Part shown: one piece after another, positions 16,971 through 25,125 of the stretch
Numbering within the stretch: position 1 is the first letter of the stretch
How the letters are laid out: every line of letters begins with the position of its first letter
Virus record (IMG/VR): IMGVR_UViG_3300005613_000128
Coordinates: 1 to 43,494 of that record
DNA from: a virus
DNA: 43,494 nucleotides
Reading direction: 5' to 3' (one strand)
Notes under the pieces: generated by a model
Told to the model about the DNA's origin: nothing
Database searches by the model: none
The model's input: only the letters and a program-made list of their open reading frames with translations
Position numbers and translations under genes: made by a program

Positions 16971-17926
16971 TCTGCACCATCCCCCTCATAATCAATCTCG
17001 TTGGTTGGTTTGAGACCCTTTTTGATCCTGTCCCTCTCTTTTTCGGCCTTCATCTTCACCTGCCAAATATCCTGCTCTTTCCAGTCTTCCGGCCAACCGG
17101 GAACCGGCCAGAAGTGGTCAATCAACCACTCAAAATCCTTAGTTTGCTTGTGCCAAGCCCTCTCAATCAGCCACCGATTGATATAGGAGGTCGCCTTTAT
17201 CATCACCTTACTGTTAAGACGATAACCACGACCATATTTCTTACCTTTGTGAAGGTGGGCGTACCACGTTTTCTTATTCCGAATCATCCGACCACCGGAT
17301 AACCAGCACTTCAGCCCTATTTCCTGCATTTCCTTCCAAAACCCCCCGTAATTTTCAGTGTCCATTAACTCCAGATAATTAAAATAGTCACGAGGCATAA
17401 ACCAAGACGATCCCTGACCGGACATTGCATCATCTATCAACACCTTCTTTAGTTCGGGGTCTTTGTTTTTCTCGTTCCACAACCTACCGTGCAGTCCCGG
17501 CCCACCCCAGTCACCGGGGTCGTCGGGATAGGAGAGGTACATATAGTCAATGTCCGGCTTGCCTACATCCTGAATAGCCCAATTTTCAGCGTCCAATCTC
17601 TTGCGCCGGGGCATCACCACCCAGTCGTCATCACAATCAGCCGCCAACTTCAGATCAAAACCCTCATCAACCATACAATGAGCATCAATCTTCATCACAT
17701 ACTTACCCTTAGCAATAGCGGCGGCAGCATTGATCCCCGGCCGCATACCGTGTGGCTTACCTCGGTGGATTATCCTAACGCGGGGATCGTCTTTTAGTGG
17801 GGGATCGGGCCAGTAGCCGTCAAGGTGGACAATTATCTCAATCTCGCCCTTAGCTTTCTTTAGAAGCTCCTCGACGGTCTCTGGTAAAAACAGTTCGTTT
17901 CTGGATGGAATTAAAATACTAAGCAT
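16967..17926 (-). CDS. GT2 family glycosyltransferase
   Basis: The 319-residue protein is read from the ATG at 17926, just after the upstream stop. The GT-A fold is clear: LSILIPSRNELFLPETVEEL, EIIVHLDGYWPDPPL, VMKIDAHCMVDEGFD. It is a paralogue of the first domain of the 12469-14181 enzyme, sharing the acceptor-side block (GxxCWLSGGRM, NKKTWYAHLHKG) and the FEWLIDHFWPVPG ending. It lacks that enzyme's zinc knuckle and second domain. It opens the sugar/methyl cassette. Donor and acceptor cannot be told from sequence. Confidence 0.85.
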   Translation of the reverse strand: MLSILIPSRNELFLPETVEELLKKAKGEIEIIVHLDGYWPDPPLKDDPRVRIIHRGKPHGMRPGINAAAAIAKGKYVMKIDAHCMVDEGFDLKLAADCDDDWVVMPRRKRLDAENWAIQDVGKPDIDYMYLSYPDDPGDWGGPGLHGRLWNEKNKDPELKKVLIDDAMSGQGSSWFMPRDYFNYLELMDTENYGGFWKEMQEIGLKCWLSGGRMIRNKKTWYAHLHKGKKYGRGYRLNSKVMIKATSYINRWLIERAWHKQTKDFEWLIDHFWPVPGWPEDWKEQDIWQVKMKAEKERDRIKKGLKPTNEIDYEGDGAE

Positions 17927-17928
17927 TT

Positions 17929-18654
17929 TCAAAGATTGTAACCATCATCCCACACTTTGCCAGAACCCGGCAAGTGGCCGATCACCTCCCGATCGAGGTT
18001 CCCACGCCGCAGGGTGTCGATCGCCTGACGCACACGCAATTCATAAGCTAACTCACGCTCACTCAAAGGGATTGGCTTCTCCCGACTTTCTTTCCAATCA
18101 ATCACAACACCGTCAGCTAACAACTGGTGGCAGGCACGAGGGATTCCGTGGGTAGTGGTAGAGGGATCCGCGCTCATATCAGTTGTGGAGCTTAGATCAG
18201 AAATATGGGCAGGCCAAGTTTTACACCATATTTTCAGGCCATCCGTCACATCCGTAATCGTTCCAGAGTAAATGATAATACTCTTTCGCATAATCTTGAA
18301 AAAGCACTCCCCCTCAAGATTCGCAAATTCGTTAGTTATATTCGATTCGTCCGTTGGCTTCCTGTAGGTGGGGTAGTCAAATTCGCCTAAAACAAGGAAG
18401 TTGGTCTCATCCAGCTTGGCCTCAACACGCTTTATTCTCGACAAAACATCACTGGGGAAGGAATACTCTCGTTGGCCTGCCTTCAGATTAGTAGTCTGGG
18501 GAACCAGAAAAATATCCTCATCGGCCTCTAAAATCCGTTGAGCAATGAAATCAATCCGCGCATCCAAGAGAGTGATTATATTAGCATCAGTCAAAGTGTC
18601 AGAATTAGTACGAGTCTTTAACCGCACATAAGAGGCAAGTTCTGCTGGAGTCAT
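17929..18654 (-). CDS. Head-tail adaptor/neck-like protein
   Basis: Read from the ATG at 18654, the product is 241 residues and begins MTPAELASYVRLKTRTNSDT. The N-terminal helices, a beta-rich middle (REYSFPSDVLSRIKRVEAKL) and a helical C-terminal DWKESREKPIPLSERE resemble neck/adaptor proteins that follow capsid genes in short-tailed phages. An in-frame TTG seven codons upstream is less likely because an extended -10 box overlaps that segment. Assignment rests on position and general pattern. Confidence 0.65.
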   Translation of the reverse strand: MTPAELASYVRLKTRTNSDTLTDANIITLLDARIDFIAQRILEADEDIFLVPQTTNLKAGQREYSFPSDVLSRIKRVEAKLDETNFLVLGEFDYPTYRKPTDESNITNEFANLEGECFFKIMRKSIIIYSGTITDVTDGLKIWCKTWPAHISDLSSTTDMSADPSTTTHGIPRACHQLLADGVVIDWKESREKPIPLSERELAYELRVRQAIDTLRRGNLDREVIGHLPGSGKVWDDGYNL

Positions 18655-18663
18655 CGCAACCAG

Positions 18664-18672
18664 ATTATACCA
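18664..18672 (-). promoter_or_regulatory. Extended -10 box before the adaptor-like gene
   Basis: TGGTATAAT on the minus strand ends 9 nt before the ATG at 18654, and no Shine-Dalgarno is present. It fits the same leaderless arrangement as the boxes at 6415, 8082 and 12450. Confidence 0.55.
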
Positions 18673-18693
18673 CAAGGAGTTTCAGGATAGAAA

Positions 18694-19794
18694 CTAGGCA
18701 CTAGGAGACGGAGACACCGAGGAACTTTCAGAAGGTGACTCTGAGGCGCTAGGACTTTCGCTGGCGCTCTCTGATGGGGATTCTGACGCGCTGGGGCTTA
18801 CACTCCCACTCTCACTCGGTGATACTGAAGCACTCGGACTGACTGACGGCGACTCTGAAGGACTCTCTGATGGAGATTCAGACGGTGATTCACTAGATGA
18901 TGGGCTTTCCGAAGCCGATTCTGATGGAGATTCCGATAGAGACTCACTAGCTGACGGACTGACTGAGGCGGATTCGCTAGGACTCTCTGATGGGGACTCA
19001 CTTGGTGACTCGCTAGGACTCTCTGATGGGGACTCACTTGGTGATTCTGACGCACTCTCTGATGGGGACTCACTTGCACTCGGACTTACCGAGGCCGATT
19101 CACTCGGAGACTCTGATGGCGATTCAGAAGGTGACTCAGACGGACTCTCTGAGGGGCTTTCTGATGGTGAGACAGACGCGCTCGGACTCACCGATGCTGA
19201 CTCACTAGGACTCTCGGAGGCACTCTCTGACGGAGACTCTGAAGGACTCTCCGATGGAGATTCCGAAGGAGACTCACTCGGAGACTCTGATGGTGATTCT
19301 GAGGCACTCTCATCCGTAGAAGTTACTAGGCCATCATCAGACAGCGGCCTCCAGAAACAGTAAAAATCAATTTCCCCAGCGGTTACATCCGCACCGGCGA
19401 TCAGTTTGTAAATGTCGAGGCCCCCACCAATGACGTGGATTTGAGGTGTTCGGGCCTCCCCCAAAGAAGGGGTAGCATCAAACCAACCCTCATTAACAGC
19501 TAATGTGGTCGCATCGGCAATTTGTGGTAGTAAAGAGGCCGTTCCTCCTACCACCCCGACCTCCAAAGTCGCCGCCCCAACTAGAGTCTCTTTACAAACG
19601 GCGACGAGCATAACCAGAACGTCCCCGGTGACCTTAAAAAGTTTGGAAAAAGCGTTAGCGCCGTCCTTATCCCCAACATCCTGAGCAGTACCCCCATCAA
19701 AAGTTAGGGTTTTGGTGGCCTTGAAGGGAAGCCAACCATACATTGGCCTTCCGTTAGCATCTAAATCTATTGTGTCGTAAGGATAATCACTCAT
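18694..19794 (-). CDS. Structural protein with C-terminal SPSES tail
   Basis: In this 366-residue protein residues 1-165 form a beta-rich structural domain (PYDTIDLDANGRPMYGWLPF, ATLEVGVVGGTASLLPQI). Residues about 165-366 are [16 protein letters not shown] repeats like those of the 816-residue protein. The start follows GGGAG. It lies among small head genes, so it may be a capsid decoration or head-fibre protein with an extended Ser/Pro tail. The tail may be exposed on the virion surface (inference). Confidence 0.75.
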   Translation of the reverse strand: MSDYPYDTIDLDANGRPMYGWLPFKATKTLTFDGGTAQDVGDKDGANAFSKLFKVTGDVLVMLVAVCKETLVGAATLEVGVVGGTASLLPQIADATTLAVNEGWFDATPSLGEARTPQIHVIGGGLDIYKLIAGADVTAGEIDFYCFWRPLSDDGLVTSTDESASESPSESPSESPSESPSESPSESPSESASESPSESASVSPSASVSPSESPSESPSESPSESPSESPSESASVSPSASESPSESASESPSESPSESPSESPSESPSESPSESASVSPSASESLSESPSESASESPSSSESPSESPSESPSESPSVSPSASVSPSESGSVSPSASESPSESASESPSASESPSESSSVSPSPSA

Positions 19795-19827
19795 CTAAAA
19801 CTCCCTAGCGATCGAGTCGCCCTCGAA

Positions 19828-20028
19828 CTAGGTAGTCTCAAGAGCGGCGGGGTCGCAAGTAGAAGCGTAATTCGTCTCGCTGGCACCGCCATCGGCGATG
19901 TCGGCGTCTAACTTAGCAGTAACAGCCACAAGTGCCGTCCTAATGTTAGTAAGGTCGGTCAGCATATCACGGAGAACCTGCTCCAGTGCTGTTGGATTGT
20001 GGGTAACACCTTCTATAATTTTAGCCAT
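19828..20028 (-). CDS. Small head-region protein
   Basis: The 66-residue product begins MAKIIEGVTHNPTALEQVL. A helical segment (VLRDMLTDLTNIRTALVAVT) is followed by an acidic tail. No Shine-Dalgarno is clear; TATAAT overlaps the ATG itself. It sits between two structural genes in the head cluster. No family is recognised. Confidence 0.6.
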   Translation of the reverse strand: MAKIIEGVTHNPTALEQVLRDMLTDLTNIRTALVAVTAKLDADIADGGASETNYASTCDPAALETT

Positions 20029-20040
20029 TATAATTTACAG

Positions 20041-20355
20041 TTAGGCGGCGGAGATCTTGACCAAGAGGTATTGGAAGGTCGTAGCGCCCCCAGTAACTGC
20101 TGCTTCAGTTGTGTTCTGGATATTAACCGTAACCTCAGCTGCTCCAGTAACCGACGCGCCAGCAACAACCAGACCGGCATCAATATCCACGGCGCTAACA
20201 AAAACCAAATCCCCAGAAGCAGCACCGGCTACGGTGACCGCCTCATCAAGTTGTGTATCGGCGGCAAGTTCAGCAAGAGTGGCAGTAAAAGTGCCAATCT
20301 CAATGTTTCCCCCTTGTACCCCATCATAAAGTAATGCGTATTTTGTCACAGCCAT
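20041..20355 (-). CDS. Small head protein, possible decoration protein
   Basis: This 104-residue Ala/Val/Thr-rich beta protein (FTATLAELAADTQLDEAVTV, TGAAEVTVNIQNTTEAAV) is preceded by AAGGAGG and placed 13 nt after the capsid gene. Its size, composition and position match capsid decoration or head-completion proteins, but no family motif is recognised. Confidence 0.65.
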   Translation of the reverse strand: MAVTKYALLYDGVQGGNIEIGTFTATLAELAADTQLDEAVTVAGAASGDLVFVSAVDIDAGLVVAGASVTGAAEVTVNIQNTTEAAVTGGATTFQYLLVKISAA

Positions 20356-20368
20356 TTTCTATACCTCC

Positions 20369-21346
20369 TTACGCGGTCACTCCGTGTTCAATACGACCCA
20401 TAAATGCTTGCTGAAGAATCCTTGTTACAAAGAGAGCCTTCCAACCGCTAGTCGTGCGCTGATCGAGCGGGTCGGCAGTTCCGGCGGAACCGAGCGGCTT
20501 AACGATTGTCCTCATTGCCTCACCAGAGATTCGGGAGATACCGTAGGCGTTCTTGCCTAGAATAACTGTACCGTAGACGTCTGCCGCACCGGAACCCTCG
20601 CCAGAGAACACCTTAGCATTGGTCGTCTCGACGAATCGAACCTCATCCAGCGCCCCAACCTCACCGGGCATAAGATCGCCCTTGTTGGGGTACTTCTCAA
20701 CTGGAATCCATCCAGAAGCATCTTTAAGATCAAATGTGGTGTTCGGGTGAATAATACCGACGAAGCAGCGATTGAGCGGAACCGTGTTGTAGCCGGTGTT
20801 GGGATCAATTCGGCTGGTGAGGGGCTTGGCGTTGTTGCCCTTCAGAGTCCTAATCATCTCCTTAACCTCGGCACGAGTCATCTTCATTGCCGCGGTAACT
20901 TCGTTTCGGGCGGTAGCGGTGGATGCATACTGTGCGGTAGTACCGGCAACCACAATATCTCGGCAAAGTTGATCGAGAGAATCCCCGGCCTGCTCACCAA
21001 GAACCTCGGCGGCTTCAGTGAGAATCGGGTCTGGGGTTTCGATCAGAACCTTGTCAGTGATGGTGACATAATCACCGTAGTAGAGAACTGTGGCGGTGAT
21101 GTCAGAGACGGAAAGCTGCTTACCGGCTGGGGTTACACCCTCGGTCAAAGCAGTAGTTTGGGCGGTTAGTGACCCATACTTGCGGAACTTAATAACATTT
21201 GTACCTGAATTACGAGGAATGTCTCGAACCTGAGCGAAGCTAGTGTGGACAAAAAGCGGGACTGCGCGCTCTAAAAGCGCTCGACTATAAAAGTTGTTTA
21301 CTTCTGCGGCTATTTCTGTTCTTGTTGTAAGATCGCCTGCGGCCAT
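20369..21346 (-). CDS. Major capsid protein, N4-gp56 family
   Basis: The 325-residue protein has hallmarks of the N4-gp56 capsid family: an N-terminal arm ending NNFYSRALLERAVPLFVHT, FAQVRDIPRNSGTNVIKFRK near residue 60, and LTEGVTPAGKQLSVSDITAT, then a P/A-domain region with CFVGIIHPNTTFDLKD. It forms the HK97-fold icosahedral shell. It has its own promoter candidate (21433-21462) and a leader hairpin, suited to high expression. The start follows AAGGAAAA. Confidence 0.9.
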   Translation of the reverse strand: MAAGDLTTRTEIAAEVNNFYSRALLERAVPLFVHTSFAQVRDIPRNSGTNVIKFRKYGSLTAQTTALTEGVTPAGKQLSVSDITATVLYYGDYVTITDKVLIETPDPILTEAAEVLGEQAGDSLDQLCRDIVVAGTTAQYASTATARNEVTAAMKMTRAEVKEMIRTLKGNNAKPLTSRIDPNTGYNTVPLNRCFVGIIHPNTTFDLKDASGWIPVEKYPNKGDLMPGEVGALDEVRFVETTNAKVFSGEGSGAADVYGTVILGKNAYGISRISGEAMRTIVKPLGSAGTADPLDQRTTSGWKALFVTRILQQAFMGRIEHGVTA

Positions 21347-21364
21347 ATTTTTTCCTTAAAAATT

Positions 21365-21390
21365 AAGCACCTGTTTCTCAACAGGCGCTT
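21365..21390 (-). other. Leader hairpin upstream of the capsid gene
   Basis: In minus-strand RNA, AAGCGCCTGTT pairs with AACAGGTGCTT through 11 pairs including one G-U, closed by a GAGA (GNRA) loop. AATTTTTAAGG follows, so it could stabilise the message, serve as a processing site or act as a leaky terminator. On the plus strand one pair is lost. Confidence 0.65.
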
Positions 21391-21432
21391 GGTTTTTCCA
21401 ATACGCTATTAGGTTTCCAGTGATCTGCGACT

Positions 21433-21462
21433 AATCTACCATAAAAAAAACCCCGTTGTCAA
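21433..21462 (-). promoter_or_regulatory. Candidate capsid-gene promoter
   Basis: TTGACA (21457-21462), an 18-nt spacer and TAGATT (21433-21438) lie on the minus strand between the 21472 gene and the capsid gene. This predicts a leader of about 80 nt that contains the GAGA hairpin. Confidence 0.55.
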
Positions 21463-21471
21463 GTACCAGTT

Positions 21472-21939
21472 TTATGGAGTAAGTGCGCCTTCAACTTCCG
21501 GACTACGATCCGCTAGAAACTCTTGTCCTGCCTCAGAGGTTTGCCGATGGGCATCAGCGAGAATCTCGGAAATCTGTTCGGGAACAAAGATGTACTTACC
21601 TTTAGGCCAATCAGTACGGTAGCCGTTCAAGATAACCGTCTCAAACGCCTGCCCCAACTTCTCCGGAGGAACCAGCGGTATCAACATCTTAATCTTCGGC
21701 TGGGCATCCAACTTCTTCTTCATCGTTGCGGCTTTGCTCGCGTGGTGACGCTTATCTGCGGCTGTGTCACCAACAACTGTAACCTTACCCTTCATCTCTT
21801 GATGCTTAATAACAGCCAACGCCTGCTTTTTACTGGTAAACATCTCAGGATTCTCAAACTGATACTTCTCACGAAGTATCTTATGAAGCTCTGATAGTGG
21901 CCTTTCGGCCTTTGCCTTTACTGCTTTTGCTTCTGCCAT
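21472..21939 (-). CDS. Conserved-type head-cluster protein of unknown role
   Basis: The 155-residue product begins MAEAKAVKAKAERPLSELHK and has a Lys-rich middle (SKAATMKKKLDAQPKIKM) and the segment VILNGYRTDWPKGKYIFVPE, which looks like a small folded domain binding to the capsid or its scaffold. It sits between the scaffold-like gene and the capsid. No family is recognised. Confidence 0.65.
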   Translation of the reverse strand: MAEAKAVKAKAERPLSELHKILREKYQFENPEMFTSKKQALAVIKHQEMKGKVTVVGDTAADKRHHASKAATMKKKLDAQPKIKMLIPLVPPEKLGQAFETVILNGYRTDWPKGKYIFVPEQISEILADAHRQTSEAGQEFLADRSPEVEGALTP

Positions 21940-21970
21940 AATCCTATTATCACCTACCTTTGAAAATAAA

Positions 21971-22624
21971 CTACCTGTCTTGCCCCATTACCCTTGCCCG
22001 CTCCGCTTGAAAATCCTCTTTAGACGCCTTCAACCAGTCCTTCCCCCCACCCTCTATCTTCCTTGCCGTCCCACCAACACCTTTTGTCTTGGCCACTTCT
22101 TCAGCCGCTTCCCGCTCCTTCTGCGCCCCCAGCTTCATCAGATCATCCCCCGCGACAATCCTCGCAATATTCTTAGCCGGGACATTGGAATAGGCTGGGT
22201 GCTTCATATAAGTAAGTATTTTACCGCGATACTGCTCAAACTCTGGCTTTTCGCGAATGAGGTCGTCAACTTCCGCCGCATCTGCCCGTTCTTGGATTGT
22301 AGCGTTTTGCTGTTCCAAACGCTCCTGAAGCGGCTTTAACCTTTTATCTACAACCTTTCCGATTGTAGCGGCATCTTCTGGGTCAACCTCATCATCCGGC
22401 GGAGTCGGAGGTTCCTCACCTTTCTTGGCGGGAGGTTTTGTGCGAACCTCCGGCTCCACCGGCGGTGGTGGGGTCTTCGTAAGACCAAAGGACTTAGCCT
22501 GCTCATCCGTCAGGTTATCAACATTAGATTCAAGGAATGTTTTTTGATCATCGGAAAGGTCGTCAGGAGCGACTTCGACAACTTCTTCGAGATTGAATTG
22601 TGGTTCGTTGTTATCTTCTGCCAT
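21971..22624 (-). CDS. Scaffolding-like protein
   Basis: In this 217-residue protein the first about 95 residues are acidic and Pro-rich (NLEEVVEVAPDDLSDDQK, PPPPVEPEVRT). A coiled segment follows (KRLKPLQERLEQQNATIQER), with a basic C-terminus ending DFQAERARVMGQDR. Acidic N-terminus, coil and basic end, placed two genes before the capsid, are typical of assembly scaffolds. Assigned from architecture and position. Confidence 0.65.
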   Translation of the reverse strand: MAEDNNEPQFNLEEVVEVAPDDLSDDQKTFLESNVDNLTDEQAKSFGLTKTPPPPVEPEVRTKPPAKKGEEPPTPPDDEVDPEDAATIGKVVDKRLKPLQERLEQQNATIQERADAAEVDDLIREKPEFEQYRGKILTYMKHPAYSNVPAKNIARIVAGDDLMKLGAQKEREAAEEVAKTKGVGGTARKIEGGGKDWLKASKEDFQAERARVMGQDR

Positions 22625-22676
22625 AGCTCGGTTCTTCCGATACTAACGCAGTTTGTCATTGGGGTAAGATTGAAGG

Positions 22677-23006
22677 TTATCTAAGGTTACCACCACCAGC
22701 GGTGCTTGTCAAGTCCTCTGCAGTGTCATACGGATCAGCCCGCGGTGGTTCATTATCCTCGTTTGTCAGCTGTCTAAGCAGGGTATCTGGGGTATCCCGA
22801 ACATCTTTATAGACCCTTAGACGGTCTCTAAGACGGTCAATTTCCTCTCTTTCGCCTTCCCCAACGATGATTTGTGTCTCTAACACCTCAATGTTGGCAT
22901 CTAGTACATCGGCCATTACCTTCCAATCCTCGCTCTCGCGCAACCTGCGGAGCTGTGCGATCGCTTTATTCCTCTTTTCTTCTGTATCGAAAAGGACATC
23001 ATCCAT
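22677..23006 (-). CDS. Small helical protein after portal
   Basis: The 109-residue product begins MDDVLFDTEEKRNKAIAQLR. Residues about 10-75 form a charged helical hairpin; the tail is Asp/Pro/Gly-rich (EPPRADPYDTAEDL). The start follows AGGATAAATT. A 163-bp leader with several hairpins separates it from the portal gene. No family is recognised. Confidence 0.65.
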   Translation of the reverse strand: MDDVLFDTEEKRNKAIAQLRRLRESEDWKVMADVLDANIEVLETQIIVGEGEREEIDRLRDRLRVYKDVRDTPDTLLRQLTNEDNEPPRADPYDTAEDLTSTAGGGNLR

Positions 23007-23030
23007 AATTTATCCTATTATTCTGGTGGC

Positions 23031-23062
23031 GCGAGAGGGGCGGAGACAGCTACCCCTCTCGC
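23031..23062 (-). other. Strong hairpin in the post-portal leader
   Basis: Ten bases GCGAGAGGGG pair perfectly with CCCCTCTCGC (23031-23040 and 23053-23062) around a 12-nt loop, about 25 nt before the next start codon. Confidence 0.65.
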
Positions 23063-23070
23063 TACGACGG

Positions 23071-23096
23071 TAAAAATGTCCGTCAGCTTAACGGAC
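23071..23096 (-). terminator. Terminator-like hairpin after the portal gene
   Basis: On the minus strand GTCCGT-taagctg-ACGGAC is followed by ATTTTTA. The stem is only 6 bp, so termination is probably partial, and the element could act as an attenuator for the downstream head genes. Confidence 0.5.
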
Positions 23097-23122
23097 TGGC
23101 CGACCATCTAAAAAAGCAGTCA

Positions 23123-23169
23123 GTTAAAATTTCACTACTATATATAGCTGTAATTTTAACCGTATTATA
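23123..23169 (-). promoter_or_regulatory. Promoter and AT-rich inverted repeat after the portal gene
   Basis: The portal stop codon begins TGATATAAT (23164-23172), an extended -10 box. Just downstream is a perfect 9-bp inverted repeat GTTAAAATT/AATTTTAAC (23123-23131 and 23152-23160) with a TATATATA-type centre, a possible operator. Together they would control the scaffold and capsid genes. Confidence 0.5.
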
Positions 23170-25125
23170 TCACTTCTTTACACCCGATGTCTGTGACGGC
23201 TTAATCGGGCGTGGTGCCGCCCCCTGCGTTGGCGGAGGCACTATTTGAGGAGTTCCCGGCGCTTGAAAATCCGTCTCCTCCGGCTCCTCTGGGAATAACT
23301 CTGGTCTTGTTTTCTTGACCGAAAGGGCTTTTTTGTGAGCTTCGATGTGGGCATAGGTAGCATTAGTATCCGCCGCCTTTGAGTGAATCTCTAGGTGGAC
23401 ATTGTGATCATCCTCAGCCAAAACCGGCACCGTCTCATTCTTACTCAACAACTCGTTCTGATCCTCGGCAATCCGCTCGTCAATAGTTGGAGGGAACAAA
23501 CGATCAATTTCGTCCTTTTCCAGCCCACTAAGTCTGGCCAACTTCTTCAACCCCCACCGACGGTTAGAGGTTGGCTCCTGCAGAGCTAAAGAGAAGTACT
23601 GCGTCAGCGTCTGTTGCTCCTCTAACTCTCGCGCCCGACTAACAACTTGGCTCTCAATGGTTACATCAGGATCGGTCTTGGTAATAATGTTTTCTCTTTT
23701 AAGGGGTCGCCACTTTGGCCCAAAAGCACCTACAACCCTTAGAACCTTCTCGTCAATGTCCTCCTTGAAGTGCCGCTTGTAGAGCTGATACCACTGCCTC
23801 CAAAACCGCTTTTCGCTCCATCCAAAAATCTTAGCTGACAGTGAGTAGCGAGTATCAACCCTTGAAGCAATAAGGTTAATCTCACCAAGCGTTCTCTGCT
23901 CCTGACTAACCCTCCCCTGCTGAAGCTCCGGGGTCGCAGTCGCCTTCTGTGCAGACACATCCAACGAATTACTGATCCAATCTAGTAGAGGAAGGTTCGG
24001 AAATGCCTTGCGTAGTGGGAGGATAGCGTTTTGTGCCTCCCCGTCCGCCGGGATGAATTTGTTGAAGTTAAAGTCCAAATCGGCCTTATTCTTGATTTTA
24101 TTCTGATCGTAAATGTACATCGGGTAGAGGTCGGCCTTCATTGCCTTAATACCCAAGTTTTGAGCCACTGCCCTCATACGCTGTTTATCTTCGATGAGAT
24201 CGGGGATAGAGGTACCATCCCAATCGTGGGCAGTTGGGTACAACGGACGATCAATCACTTCCCAATAATCGGCTTTTTCTTCCTTGAACCCAATAACTTT
24301 CCGACGTTGGTTTGCTAACCAGACTGTAACCTTCTCGCCTTTCCAATGGGTTGACCACTCGGTGACGTCATACTCGGCATTCTCACCCAAATTGGCCTCG
24401 GCCTTCATCTTTTGTTGCTGTCTCCCTTGCGCATCATCTCTGGCCTGCTCTGCGGTCTCTAAAAGTGATTTGAGCCCGCCTCCCAGCTTAATTGTCCTAA
24501 AGTCGGTAAAGAATATGTAGGGATGCTCTTGGATTTCCTGCTTGGTCATCTTTAATTCACGACCAAAGAAGCGGGCGGCGTTTCTGTTAGAAATACCACC
24601 GTTAATAGAGGTAGCCCGGGGATCTCTTAGGAAAGTGATCGGATCCCACACTTCGGGAACCGGCAGGAAGGTCTTTTTATCAGGGTCTCGCTTGTACTCC
24701 TTCAGCGCCATAATCCCCCGACCGAAAAAGAGGGTGTCCCAAATCCAAGTAAAGTCTAACTCATCCTTCCCCATCTGGTCATAATCGTATTTAGAGAGGG
24801 CGTTGAGGTTCTCGGCCACTTCTTCGTCCCCCTCCTCCCGACCACCCCACTCAACCATCAATCGGTCGTTGTAGAGAGACGCTAAAACCGTTTGGAAACC
24901 AGTAAAGAGGGTAGTATCACCAGTGGCGTCTTTGTCACGTTTCTGGTTATTGTAGAGACGGAGCCGCGCCTGCCACTCGGTAATCTTCGGGTTTTGGTGA
25001 TCCCACGCCAGAAAGTACTCGCTCCGAATCTGAGCGGCAAGCTGCTCAAACTGATCCTTGCCCACGTCCAGAACTTTGTCAATCTCTGGGCTTACCTTAG
25101 TTTGTTTTTCTATGTTTTCAGCCAT
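23170..25125 (-). CDS. Portal protein
   Basis: This 651-residue protein is the right size and position for a phage portal, between terminase and scaffold. Features include NQKRDKDATGDTTLFTGFQT near residue 60, WDTLFFGRGIMALKEYKRD, VWDPITFLRDPRATS (portal clip/stem lead), a long helical C-terminal half and a disordered tail with Pro runs (VPPPTQGAAPRPIKPS). Portals are dodecameric rings through which DNA is packaged and ejected. It overlaps the upstream gene by 8 nt. No single sequence motif proves it, but gene order and pattern do. Confidence 0.82.
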   Translation of the reverse strand: MAENIEKQTKVSPEIDKVLDVGKDQFEQLAAQIRSEYFLAWDHQNPKITEWQARLRLYNNQKRDKDATGDTTLFTGFQTVLASLYNDRLMVEWGGREEGDEEVAENLNALSKYDYDQMGKDELDFTWIWDTLFFGRGIMALKEYKRDPDKKTFLPVPEVWDPITFLRDPRATSINGGISNRNAARFFGRELKMTKQEIQEHPYIFFTDFRTIKLGGGLKSLLETAEQARDDAQGRQQQKMKAEANLGENAEYDVTEWSTHWKGEKVTVWLANQRRKVIGFKEEKADYWEVIDRPLYPTAHDWDGTSIPDLIEDKQRMRAVAQNLGIKAMKADLYPMYIYDQNKIKNKADLDFNFNKFIPADGEAQNAILPLRKAFPNLPLLDWISNSLDVSAQKATATPELQQGRVSQEQRTLGEINLIASRVDTRYSLSAKIFGWSEKRFWRQWYQLYKRHFKEDIDEKVLRVVGAFGPKWRPLKRENIITKTDPDVTIESQVVSRARELEEQQTLTQYFSLALQEPTSNRRWGLKKLARLSGLEKDEIDRLFPPTIDERIAEDQNELLSKNETVPVLAEDDHNVHLEIHSKAADTNATYAHIEAHKKALSVKKTRPELFPEEPEETDFQAPGTPQIVPPPTQGAAPRPIKPSQTSGVKK

